Source of the DNA: Paratinospora sagittata
Lineage: Eukaryota; Streptophyta; Magnoliopsida; Ranunculales; Menispermaceae
Assembly (NCBI GenBank): GCA_035771175.1
Contig: CM069598.1
Coordinates: 18,700,438 to 18,764,437, forward strand
Length of the DNA stretch: 64,000 bases
Direction of reading: 5' to 3'
Shown: in pieces, positions 50,923 to 61,344 of the stretch
How the letters are laid out: every line of letters begins with the position of its first letter
Numbering within the stretch: position 1 is the first letter of the stretch
Position numbers and translations under genes: made by a program
Notes under the pieces: model-generated
Databases searched by the model: none
The model's input: only the letters and a program-made list of their open reading frames with translations
Told to the model about the DNA's origin: nothing

Positions 50923-51703
50923 TAATAGAGCATCTGCATATCAATTTTTTTTTTAATTTTTTTGATTTTTTTTTTTGATTTTTTTTTTGATTTTTTTTTA
51001 CCTTAATCTAAACTTAACTAGAAGACACACAATCAACAAAAAAAATCCTAAGGAAATCTAGCACACATCTCCAAAAATACATAAATGATTTGCATGAGTG
51101 AATTTTGAAAGACCTAGATAGTTCCTAAAAAGTATCTCATAGGCCTCCAATCTGGTCTCTTGGCCTAGTTAACCTAGGTAAGCCTCCAGGCGGTGGGGTG
51201 GGCACAAGGTCCACTTAAATACCCGACTCTTAAAGCAACAAAGTTGTCTCCCTTTCACAATTTAATGTTACCGAGGATAAGGCTTCCTAGAATCAACTAA
51301 ACCAATTAAGCAAAATTGGTGCAACCTATAATGAATACTCACTAATGAGCTCGAACCCTAAATGGTTAAGTTCATACTTTATTCTAATTAAGCTTAGAGA
51401 TAGGCTAAGGTGAGCGCGTAAGGAATGATTAACCTAATTTTAGGCCTAGCTAGATGTGAGTGCAAATTAAGAAGTTTTCAATTATTTATTTTATAAAAAT
51501 CGCATTACTCAGACTCATACTCCTATCCATTTCACTAGATGGGGCAATCAATACATTCTTCACCATTTGCCTTGAATAAACAATTTTCACACTTAATTCA
51601 ACAAGCTTTTTTTTTTTCCTTGTTTTATTGTACTCTAACAAAACAAAACAAAAAAAAGCTACTAAAATGACACCTAAAACAAACCTAAAGATGCCAGAAT
51701 GAC

Positions 51704-52615
51704 CTAAAAATAATAAAATGACACCAGCCAATGCTCTGAATAGAAATCAGGGAACATCTGGCTTGATGGACAAGATAAGGCAGAATGAGCATTGCTAGAA
51801 CAAATTGAGCAAATCTCTTGAGGATTGGGTGCAACTGGGTTTTTCCCCATGACAAGGGAGCTAACCATCTTAGTCAATGAATCTAACCTATCCTCTATAT
51901 CAGAAGATGTTTTAACTTCATAAAGGACTCCTTTCTTAGGTCCAGATTTGTTATACCTACTATAATCATATTCCTGTGAATTTTCTGACAAAGTCTCAAA
52001 CAAATGCCATGCCTCATGTGCAGGTTTAGTAATTAAGGCACCTCCTGCGGTGGCATCAATTATTTGCCTATTATGTGGGAGTAGGCCATCATAAAAGTAC
52101 GAAATAAGTTGTCACTTCTCAAAAGCATGATGAGGACACTTAAGGAGTAAGTCTTTCCACCTTTCCCAACATTCATGAAAGTGTTCAACCTCTCTCTGAT
52201 TGAAGTTTATGATTTTTCTACAGAGGGCATTGGTCTTATGAACAGGGAAGAGTTTTTGTAGGAATTTCTGGGATAGTTGATCCCTAGAATTAATGGTCCC
52301 AACTTTTAAGGAGTTAAGCCAAGCCTTGGCTTTATCCTTCAATGAGAATGGGAATAACCTAAGTCTGATGGAATCATCAGAGAAGTTTTGGAATTTGAAC
52401 ATAACACAAATGTTTAAGAACTCCTTGACATGATGATATGGGTCTTCCCTATCCAGGCCATAGAATGTGGGCAAAAGTTGAATAGTTGCAGGTTTCAACT
52501 CGAAATGTGTTCTTGTGGCAAGTGGGAACAAGATACATGACGGAGAATCGAGATGGACTGGAATAAAGTAATATCTTAGAGGTTTTCTCTCAACGTTATC
52601 TTCAGCCATCTCCAA
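51704..52615 (-). pseudogene. Ty3/gypsy gag (Retrotrans_gag), N-terminal part
   Basis: Starts MEMAEDNVERKPLRYYFIPV, then FELKPATIQLLPTFYGLDRE, DPYHHVKEFLNICVMFKF, RLRLFPFSLKDKAKAWLNSL and FLQKLFPVHKTNALCRKI, the conserved core of plant gypsy gag. A TGA at 52114-52112 interrupts the frame, which then continues ISYFYDGLLPHNRQIIDATA and on to ICSICSSNAHSALSC before running out at block A. The capsid-like protein would package element RNA; this copy is broken and truncated. Confidence 0.8.
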
Positions 52616-53153
52616 GCACTAGATTATTCTTGAGTCTATGAACCAAACTTTCAATGTCAGGGTTAAACGGTACTAACTCAGGGTTTTGTGACCGTCTACC
52701 TTGCATGCACTAAAGGAAACTAAATTAAAATGTGACTCACCTATGAGCAATCTAGACTCTATGCAAACAACAAAGCAACCCCTAGATACTAACAAACAAC
52801 TCCAAACAAAACATGAGATCAATGGGTTAACACACACCTAAGGAACTAGACAGCTCCTATAGAAAATGCCACAAGCCTCCAACTCGGTGTTCTAGACAAG
52901 TCAACCAAATCTGCCTCCAGGTGGTGGGGTAGGTCACATGCACTGGGCAAGGTCCTCTTAAATCACCCGACTCCTCAAGCAGCGTAGTTGCCTCTCTTTC
53001 ACAATTCAATGTTTCCGGGGACAAGGCTTTTCTAGACATCAACTAGCCCAATTCAGCAAAATTGGTGCAACTTATGTTCAAATTTTCCCTAAAGAACTCG
53101 ATACAATACCTAAGGCCAATTTGATACTTGCTTTTAATTAACCCTAATTTACT

Positions 53154-54431
53154 GTGGATGCAAGTAGAACTAAGGAGAACTCAGATAGAGTTAAACCTGA
53201 AAAGGAAACCCCCAAGGATAATGAGAAGCCTACTGAGTCCAGAGCACCCATTGATAAGCCTCATCCCTATGAGCCAAAACCTCCATTTCCTCAAAGGTTA
53301 AATCAGGCCAAGAAAGATACTCATGCCAGTGACATAATGGACTTGTTCCAAAATGTCAAAATTAATATTCCATTACTTGATGCCATTAAGCAAGTTCTTT
53401 CTTATGCCAAATTTCTGAAAGAAATGTGCACACATAAGCGCAAGCTTAATGTGCAGAAAAATGCCTTATTAGCTGAGCATGTTAGTTCTATCCTGCAACA
53501 TAATACACCACCCAAGTATAGGGATCCTGGTTTCCCTACCATTTCATGTGTCATTGGTCAAAATCATATCGATAAGGCACTCCTAGATCTTGGAGCAAGC
53601 GTTAACTTGCTTCCATACTCAGTGTATACTCAATTAGGCCTTGGAGAACTGAAACCTACCTCTGTTACTCTCCAGTTAGTTGACCGTTCTGTCAAGATTC
53701 CAAGAGGTATGGTTGAGGATGTTCTCATACAAGTTGAGAAATTCTTTTTCCCTATAGATTTCATTATTTTGGACACTCAACTTGTTTCTGATCCGGGTAA
53801 CCAGATACCCATCATCTTGGGCCGCCCATTCTTGGCCACATCTAATGCAATCATCAATTGTAGAGATGGTGTCATGAAGTTGTCCTTTGGAAATATGAAT
53901 GTTAAGCTTAATGTTTTTAATGTTGGACAACATCCACCAGACTTCGAGGATACCCATTTTGTCAATATGATTGAGAGTTTGGTGCATGACATGTTTCTTG
54001 AGCAGACCTTAGATGATCACTCAATACTCAGTTTCCCTAAAAGCTGTGATATGCCCATGGAATTGAAGGAACATGTGGCTAGTTTGGATGCCACATATGT
54101 AGAAGATCTTCCACTTACGCCTCAATTATCTATGTCTAGTATTGAGCCTCATGTAGTTCCATCTGTTGAGAAACCCCCTACTTTGGAACTCAAGCCTTTG
54201 CCTCAGGAATTGAAATATGTGTTTTTCGGTCCAGAGAGGAGCTTGCCTGTTATCATAGCTTCTCTTCTAGATCCAACGCAAGAACAAAAGCTTCTAGATG
54301 TTATGAGGAACCATAAGAAAGCTATAGGGTGGTCCATAAGCGATATTAAGGGTATTAGTCCAACTGTTTGCCAACATAGAATTCATTTGGAGGATAATGC
54401 AAAAACTTCCCGGGAAATGCAACGACGCTAA
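53154..54431 (+). pseudogene. Ty3/gypsy aspartic protease region, truncated at the start of RT
   Basis: An open frame of 425 codons with no internal stop. Key parts: IMDLFQNVKINIPLLDAIKQ, FPTISCVIGQ, then LLDLGASVNLLPYSVY (retropepsin active site, here DLGAS where DTGAS or DLGAS is usual), PIILGRPFLAT (flap/ILGRPF motif) and a C-terminal KKAIGWSISDIKGISP..CQHRIHLE segment that normally leads into the reverse transcriptase. The frame ends right after SREMQRR, where intact elements continue with LNP. It lies on the strand opposite to the adjacent gag. As part of a polyprotein it lacks both ends, so I call it a fragment despite its clean frame. Confidence 0.8.
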
Positions 54432-55600
54432 AAACTTCATTTAATCTTTTGAATAGATCAATAAATATAATACTTGCAAGCGCACAAGATAAGTTGTAGC
54501 ACTAGACAAGGTCGATCCACAAGGATTGGACAAGTCACTTAAAGTTTTTTTTAGAAAATAAATTAAATATTATATACTAAATAAGTCAAAGGAAAATCAT
54601 GGTTGTTTCTAACGTCCTAAGACTTTGAATGCAATAAATAAAAAGAATTTAAAACAAAATTTAAATAAAACTTCAAATGAAAATAAAGCAATTAAATGAA
54701 CAAAAATAAAGCAATAAAGAACAAGAAGTAAATATAAGAAAAACAAAAAAAAAACTGAAATTACTAGAAATAAAACTTCAGTAATGTAAAATAAAAAGAA
54801 GAAAACTTACAGAACTCCAAATCCTTGGGCAATGTCACTTTACCCAAGGGTTGAATGAACAACTAAAAATAAATCTAACCTAAACAAATAAAAAGGAAAA
54901 TGAGAGTAGAAATCAGATCAATGGTCCCTTGGGTGCCCCCTTTATATAGTTGATTTGTTTCCAAAATATTCTACAAGATCAACCACAATTAAGCACAAAA
55001 TATTTTCAGAAAAATAAAATCATAATCATGACACAATCTTGGGTGAGAATCTTTCCATTCTTTCCAAATTTGATTTCTTGATCATCTTGAAATTTGAAAC
55101 TTTCTTTTTCACTGTAACTGAGGTGAGATTAATTTCATGTGGCTTCAAGATTCTTTATTAAATTTAACCATTAACCTAAAAAATACCTTTATAAAAGATC
55201 AAGTGAAGCATCACCATATATTATATACAAATAAATCACTTTAAACAATTGCAATGCTTTATTTTTAAAATATATTCAGGACCTTTAAAATGATTTTCAA
55301 CTCTAAAAAAATACAAAAATAAAAATCAACAAACTAATGCCTAATGAAAATGTGACAAAATATATTTTGCTAAAAATGCACTTTTAAAATAACCTAAAAT
55401 GCCTAAAAATCTAAAATGTGATGTAAAGAGATTTTTATTATTATTATTATTATTATTTTATTTCCTAACCTAAAAGCACTAAAAATAGGGATAAAAATAT
55501 GCAAAATTGTGACTTCATCATGGGAGAAAAACAATCATATCCAAAAATTGTGAAGAGAAGATGGATCATGGGAGGTTGACAACATGAGGATGGGGGAGAT
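54432..55600 (-). mobile_element. Probable LTR/leader fragment on the minus strand
   Basis: In minus sense it has a TATA box, TATATAAA at 54948-54941, followed by GGGGGCACCC, and ends in the phrase TCCTTGTGGATCGACCTTGT near 54515, a motif common at the LTR-leader junction of plant gypsy elements. (ATT)n at 55434-55456. Ends not located. It would have the right orientation to belong to the gag modules, with the protease segment inverted between them. Confidence 0.35.
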
Positions 55601-55785
55601 CATGACATCCTATTTTCATAAGTTGGTCACTTCAAGCAATCCAGAGTCATCAAAGATCAAAGTGTTATCTCAATGAACCCCATGACATGAATGTTTTGAT
55701 GATTCCAAATATCTCTAGTTTGTGTATCTAATGATCTTGTCAAGTGTTTCAGATTTATCAAGAATCAAGATTAAGGAACTATGCT

Positions 55786-57218
55786 TGTAATACCCTGTAT
55801 TTCACCAAAAAAAAAAATTCGTTTGGGTAGAAATACCTACTCGGACGTTCGGGCAGCTGTTTGGACGTCCGGGCAGGACGCCTAATCGTTCGGGCACCCG
55901 CCCGAATGTTCATGCGCCAAATCTCCTATATAAGGAGCTCTCCCCCTCCTCATTTCCTCACACCAAATCACCTTCTCTTGTAATTTTTCCTCCTCTTTTC
56001 ATTCATTCTGAGTTCTTGTCTGTTTGAGACTCTCTGTTGGAGACTCTCGGTGCGCTAGATCTGAAAGAAGAAGTTCTTACCTGAAGGTGGGGAACGAAAC
56101 ATAGGTTTGCGTGTCTTATAACTTTTATTTAAGTTTACATTCATTTATTATTATGTCTACTGCTCATTTACATGACATTATATCATATAATGTTTATACT
56201 GTCACACTTATGCCTGTATATTTGGAATTCATGTATTATATTGTTGTAATGTCAGATTAGTGTTCAATTTGGCTCAACTAGACTCGGTCTTGTCCTCAGT
56301 AACTTTAAATAGTGAACGGGAGGCAGCGGGCTGCTCTAGGCGATTGGTATTTAAGCAGACCTTGTGTCTCACCTCTTAACTGGGGACTGATCTAGTTGGT
56401 CTTATTGAAAGCTATCAGCTTATACAAGTAATATTGAATGTCCTAACCTTGCACGTCGTGATACCAACCCTGATAAGGATCACCAGACGTTGCCAAAGTT
56501 AGTCTAAATGTCAAGAAAAGATCAGACCCGTAGACTAGACCAGTTCATGCATTGGCATCATACATATCACCACCTAGGGACGTATGTGGTTTATGATTCA
56601 TAGAATAGTTAGGAGCATTGCTCTATTCATTATATTTCTCTAGAGAGGGACATACAATGAGAACCCGGCTACGCCTGGGGAGGGACATTTGTACGTGAAT
56701 CCATAGCATCGTTCCTGAGGAGGGACGTACAATGAGAACCTGGCTACGCCTGGGGAAGGACATCTGTACGTGAACTCAGGCGATGTACGTTCATCAAACC
56801 ATTACGAGATGATGCCATGCATACATACATATTGATTGATTATGATGTTTTGATGTGTATTTAAGATATTTAATTATGAAGTTTGCTTTATTAATTGTTA
56901 TATTCACGAACTATTTTACCCATTAAGCGCGTTAAGCTCATTCCTTTGTTATTCAAATTTCCACAGGAAATTAGAATGGACTGGGTGCAGGTTTATGGAG
57001 CCCACATTTTGTACCATTTGTATTATTCATTGGGGATTTTGGGGAGTATATTCCCTTGACTATGTCATGTACAAATGAATTCTGAATTAAATGAAATCAG
57101 ACTTATACTGTTTTATATTTTCGCTGCGTACTTTGTTATTACCATTGTTATAATTCCAAATACGCGCCCTGTCCGCCAGTGTACCGCCGGTTTAGGCGTG
57201 TCCAGGCAGGGTGTGACA
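55786..57218 (+). mobile_element. Family Y solo LTR, 1,433 bp
   Basis: Starts TGTAATACCC, ends CAGGCAGGGTGTGACA, so TG...CA. Flanks ATGCT (55781-55785) and ATACT (57219-57223) match at 4 of 5 positions. The promoter is TATATAAG at 55927-55934, preceded by GC-rich palindromic repeats (GGACGTCCGGGCAG, CGGGCACCCGCCCG). A 75-bp tandem (GAGGGAC.TACAATGAGAACC at 56645 and 56720) follows, as in copy 1. No coding sequence. Confidence 0.85.
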
Positions 57219-57439
57219 ATACTCACGAGCCTACAAGTAAAGTTCCGAGTCGGTCAATACTTAGAATGTAAAGTCTATCGATCAATTTACTCTTAGCAAG
57301 ATTTAATCAGTTTCATATTTTGATCGTCACATCTTAAAGATATTTCTATGATTTTTAAAGTGTTTGATTTGATCAAAAAATATCTTATTTTTCATCATGT
57401 TTTATCGAGAAATCAAAACCCATTTTTATAGAGTCTTTT

Positions 57440-57984
57440 AGGACGCTAATGTTTTAGCAACGCCCTTCTAGACTTGATGAGTCAGGACGCTAATAAAATA
57501 TTAGGACGCTCAAGGTTGAGTTGAGGTGATTAATAAGGACGCTTACTTGTAAGTAGCGTCCTCCCTTTTGTCAACCTTTGAAAGTGTCAGGACGGTGACT
57601 TAGTTTCAGCTCGTTGAAAGTTCTCTTAGTTTTAATTGATTTTTATCTTTAAGGACGCTGATAGTTATAAGTTGAATAAACTATTAGGACGCTACTTATA
57701 TAGGAGCGCCCTCATCCTTAGAATCAACTTTATAACCTTAAGGACGTTTACTGTCCTTCAATGCACTTAATAGTGTTTTAGAATTGTTTTAGAATTTCAT
57801 GACGCTTACTTATGAGTAGAGCCCTCACGCATTAAGTGATTTTAAGACAAAGCAGGACGTTAACTATCGGGTAGCGCCCTCATGATTTAAGTTGCTTAAT
57901 TGTCAAAGTAAGTCAGGACGCTTACGATTCAGTAGCGCCCTCACTTCATTGTTTAATAGGACGATGATGCTCTATAAGCGCCCT
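57440..57984. repeat. Array of 27-nt imperfect palindromes in a copia-like LTR
   Basis: Units of 27 nt at 57536, 57686, 57799, 57854, 57915 and 57958, and a 28-nt unit at 57440. Arms are AGGACGCT and AGCGTCCT or AGCGCCCT with a variable centre such as TACTTGTAAGT; the unit at 57536 has perfect 8-bp arms. Two unpaired AGGACGCT arms lie at 57484 and 57503. The array sits about 300-840 bases upstream of the TATATATA. Confidence 0.75.
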
Positions 57985-58670
57985 CAAAGGAAAAAAATGA
58001 TAAAAATAATATTTTTGTTGTTCTGGCACGTACATCATTTTTACCACTTTTTCAGAACAACTTTTCGTACAAAAAATCAACTTTTTGGATTTGTAAGAGA
58101 TATTCTCATATTCATGAACCGCGTCTCTTAAACTTTCCTTATTCGAGAATCTGGAGAAAATCAGAATATTCATGAAATGTGCAGTTGTCATTTTCGTGAT
58201 ACATTTTAGTCGTTGTGAGTAAACGTTTATATTTGAAATTCAAATTCAAATGAACAACAACTTCATCTCTACAAGTCTATATATACCAGTACTTAACAAT
58301 CTGTTAAAACCACCAAAAATTCTCTAAGCCAAAACACTTTTGAAAGTTAGTCAAATTTTCGTCTGATTCGAAAAGCTTAAGCTATTCTGTTTTCAAAGCG
58401 CTCTCTTTGAAACTTTGCTTATTCAAAAGATTTTCATACAGAGCTAAAATTTTATCTTTATTTGAAAATCTATTTGAAAGCTTTAACTATTTTCACTCAA
58501 ATCTTCAGCACTGCCTTAACTTATATCATTCTTGCTGAAAAGGGAATTTGAGAGATAGTTCATAGGATACAACTGTACTTAATTTCGTATCTTGTATATT
58601 GTATCAAGGTTGTAACAACAGTTATATAAACTATTGAGTTGATATTCTTGTATTCAACAAGAAACGGTTT

Positions 58671-58856
58671 TTTCACACCCGTAAGTTGAGAAACGGTCTT
58701 CTCGCACCCGTAAGTTGAGAAAGTTTAGGTTTGTCTCACACTTGAAAGTTGGGATAGGTTGGTCTCAATCCTGCAAGTTGGTCAGTGTAACAGTTGTTCT
58801 CACACCCGCAAGTTGAGAAAAGGTGTAACGGTTTGATTCTCGCCCGTAAGAGAATC
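58671..58856. repeat. Second palindrome array, CTCACACCCGTAAGTTGAG type
   Basis: Six units at 58671, 58699, 58734, 58763, 58798 and 58835. Each has TTCTC at one end and GAGAA at the other around CACCCGTAAGTT; the last, GATTCTC...GAGAATC, has perfect 7-bp arms. It lies downstream of the TATA box, so it would be in the transcribed part of the LTR. Confidence 0.7.
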
Positions 58857-59217
58857 CCTTAGTGATAAGGTTTAAAATCCTAACTGAGGAGGTTAGGTAG
58901 TGGACGTAGGCAAGTAGCCGAACCACTATAAATCGACTTTGCATATTCATTTATATTCCGCACTTTAATTTTGCCAATGTGGTTAATTTTAAATTGACTA
59001 AGTATCCAATTCATCCCCCTCTTAGACATACCTGGGCCAACACAAAGAAGTCACGAAATGAGTGCAACCAGTAATCTTAGATGAAATGAACCAACAACTT
59101 TTTAAACCATTTACTCCTGACGATGAAAAAGCTGCACTTTTTTCTATGGTCCCTTTAAAAAGTCATGGCCCAAATGGCCTAACAACTTAATTCTTCCAAC
59201 ATTATTGGGAGACTATT

Positions 59218-61344
59218 TGTCACGACGCCCCTGACGTAGGCTGACGTCATGACCGGCACAGCGTACTATACACTGTACAAACCCATATACAACATATAAT
59301 ACACTGTCAGCCTTCACGTACTCTCACAAACCTTCCCAAAATGTACATAATATTTTTTTTTATATATACCACAAATCAAATCAAATCAAATATATATATA
59401 TATAGATAATCATTCCACTCACATTCATTCCAGTCATTCCACAAATTAAATTCTCACCTGATAAATATCTATGATCATCTCATTTCCTCATATAATATTA
59501 CCACACAACCCATCTAGGTGATTTGTATTAAAATTGTCAAACAGTCGCCAAAACTCCAAAAATAGAATCTAACCACAGATTCAGAGTCCCGACAGTCTAG
59601 GGAGCGTTTTTCTACCTTCTAAGCGGATTTTCATTCACGTTGGGGTCAAAACCCCAATTTGTCAAAACGCCGTAAAACAGCTCCCACAGTCAAAATTAGT
59701 CCGCTAGAAAGGTTACATCTAGCTTAGATAGTAATTTCACGAAGAAATAGCGTGAATCACTTACCGCGAAGCCGAATTTGACGAAAATCACACGTTCCTC
59801 TTTTTCTTCTTCTTCTTCTCTTCTCTGCTTCTTCTATTTCCCTCTCTGGAAACGTCGGTTAATTTAGATAGTATTTTTTTTTTATTATTTGTTTTTTATT
59901 CATATACTATTTGATAAACAATAAACTTACTATTCAATACTATTCGTGATACTATTTGATAAATAGTATCTTACTATTATTAATGTAATGTAATGTATCT
60001 TACTATTCAATACTATTCGTGAGACAAATCATATGACTAGCATACCAACATTATTAATGTAATGTATTAACTTATCATGTCATTATAAAACTATTATTGA
60101 ACAACATCCAATAACTCATATCATGTCATAATTTAACAATAATCATTTCACATATGTGAATAGTATTATATATGTTAATAGTACTATATACGTAAATAGT
60201 ACCGTATCACAAGGCTACTCCAAAAGAATAGTTCTCAATAAAATCAACCAGATTAGTTTCTAGGCTGAGTGGTGGAGTCACAATGGTCTAACTTAAATAT
60301 CACTCTTCTAGAGCAGCAAGCTGACTCCTGTTCACTATTCAAAGGTACTTGGGACAAGATTGTGTCTGGCTAATTAAATCAATTACTAATTCAGTAGAGT
60401 AATAATATGACGCATGGGTTTCTTATACCACGGTACAAGCATGAATGACATGGTGTAAGTGAATATCAAATATAATGAAAAATGCATGATAACTTTATGA
60501 AAAAACATAATACATGTATCACAATAATTACTAACATGTAAATAATTTAATAAGGTAATTCACACACACCCATCTAACTAGATAGGATATAACATGCTAG
60601 AAATAAATGAAAAATTCAAAGATCGCACCCACATGTATGTGCGTAATTCGTGTTCCTCGGTACGTGTTGATCTCCACTTAACCGTACACCAAGCTCTTGA
60701 CCTTCACCTAGTTGCTTGCATGCTAGAAGTGAGAGGAGGATGAATGTAGTTAAGGGAATGAGATCTATATAACTGATGGGGTTGTTGTTGGAAGAAGAGA
60801 GAAGAAATCTCAAGAAAATCTTTTCTGTTGTGGAAGATTAGTTAATACTGTAACCATAGAGGATACTAGGAATTTCAAGAGAGCTAAGAATAGGAGAATA
60901 CTCAAGAGCACTCAAGAGAGAACTTGCTACTGTGATGCTCAAACTTCTCATTTGAAGGGGTATTTATAGTTGGTTCATGCTAGGTTTATTTAATCCTCAC
61001 CACTCAATTAAAAACTCTCAAAAAAATCATGGTCTTACACTTGTAATCCACTTTTGACCACTTGCTCACTAATAATTCGTATAGTATTGGACTTAGGCTT
61101 TGGGCTTTATAACATTTTAGGTGTTGGGCTTGGACTTGGGCATGATCTTAATATTGATCTTTGACTTTATGTTGAGTTTGGCCTTTGGACTTGACCCTGG
61201 ACATGGGCTCAAAATAAATTTATATTATATTAATTTTCTTATTTTGTGACATGTAGATAGTAATGGTGATGAAAATATTGATTTTTACTTATTTATTTAT
61301 TGGTTATCTATTTTATAAGTATATGAAAATTTTGGAGTATTACA
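59218..61344 (-). mobile_element. Family X-like LTR inside the second LINE
   Basis: Plus-strand ends are TGTCACGACGCC (59218) and GGAGTATTACA (61344). 59218-59990 matches the family X copies closely, including TGACGTCATGACCGGCACAG. The rest differs: in minus sense it starts TGTAATACTCC with TATAAATA at 60968-60961. Flanks CTATT and AAACC do not match, so the target duplication is lost, in line with the LINE deletion. No coding sequence. Confidence 0.6.

Larger units (their letters stand above)
49420..53150 (-). mobile_element. Two tandem gag-bearing modules of a Ty3/gypsy retrotransposon
   Basis: Two flanking blocks occur twice in direct orientation. Block A is 49420-49748 and 51435-51725 (TAATTTTAGGCCTAGC ... 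AAAATGACACC); block B is about 51111-51391 and 52841-53146 (both with GCCTCCAGG.GGTGGGGT and CAAAATTGGTGCAAC). On the minus strand the layout is B-gag N-terminus-A, then B-gag C-terminus-A. Either a tandem duplication or two nested non-autonomous copies kept complementary parts of gag. Confidence 0.65.
55601..59042 (+). mobile_element. Copia-like LTR, split by the family Y solo LTR
   Basis: The right end reads CAATTCATCCCCCTCTTAG then CCTGGGCCAACA (59042), the usual 3' end of plant Ty1/copia LTRs. A TATATATA at 58278-58285 fits a promoter. Left of the Y insertion, 55690-55785 reads TTGATGATTCCAAATATCTC and TAATGATCTTGTCAAGTG, phrases I associate with the 5' part of such LTRs. A purine run GATGGGGGAGA at 55589-55599 could be the polypurine tract before the LTR start. 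Two palindrome arrays lie inside. No ORF. Confidence 0.55.
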
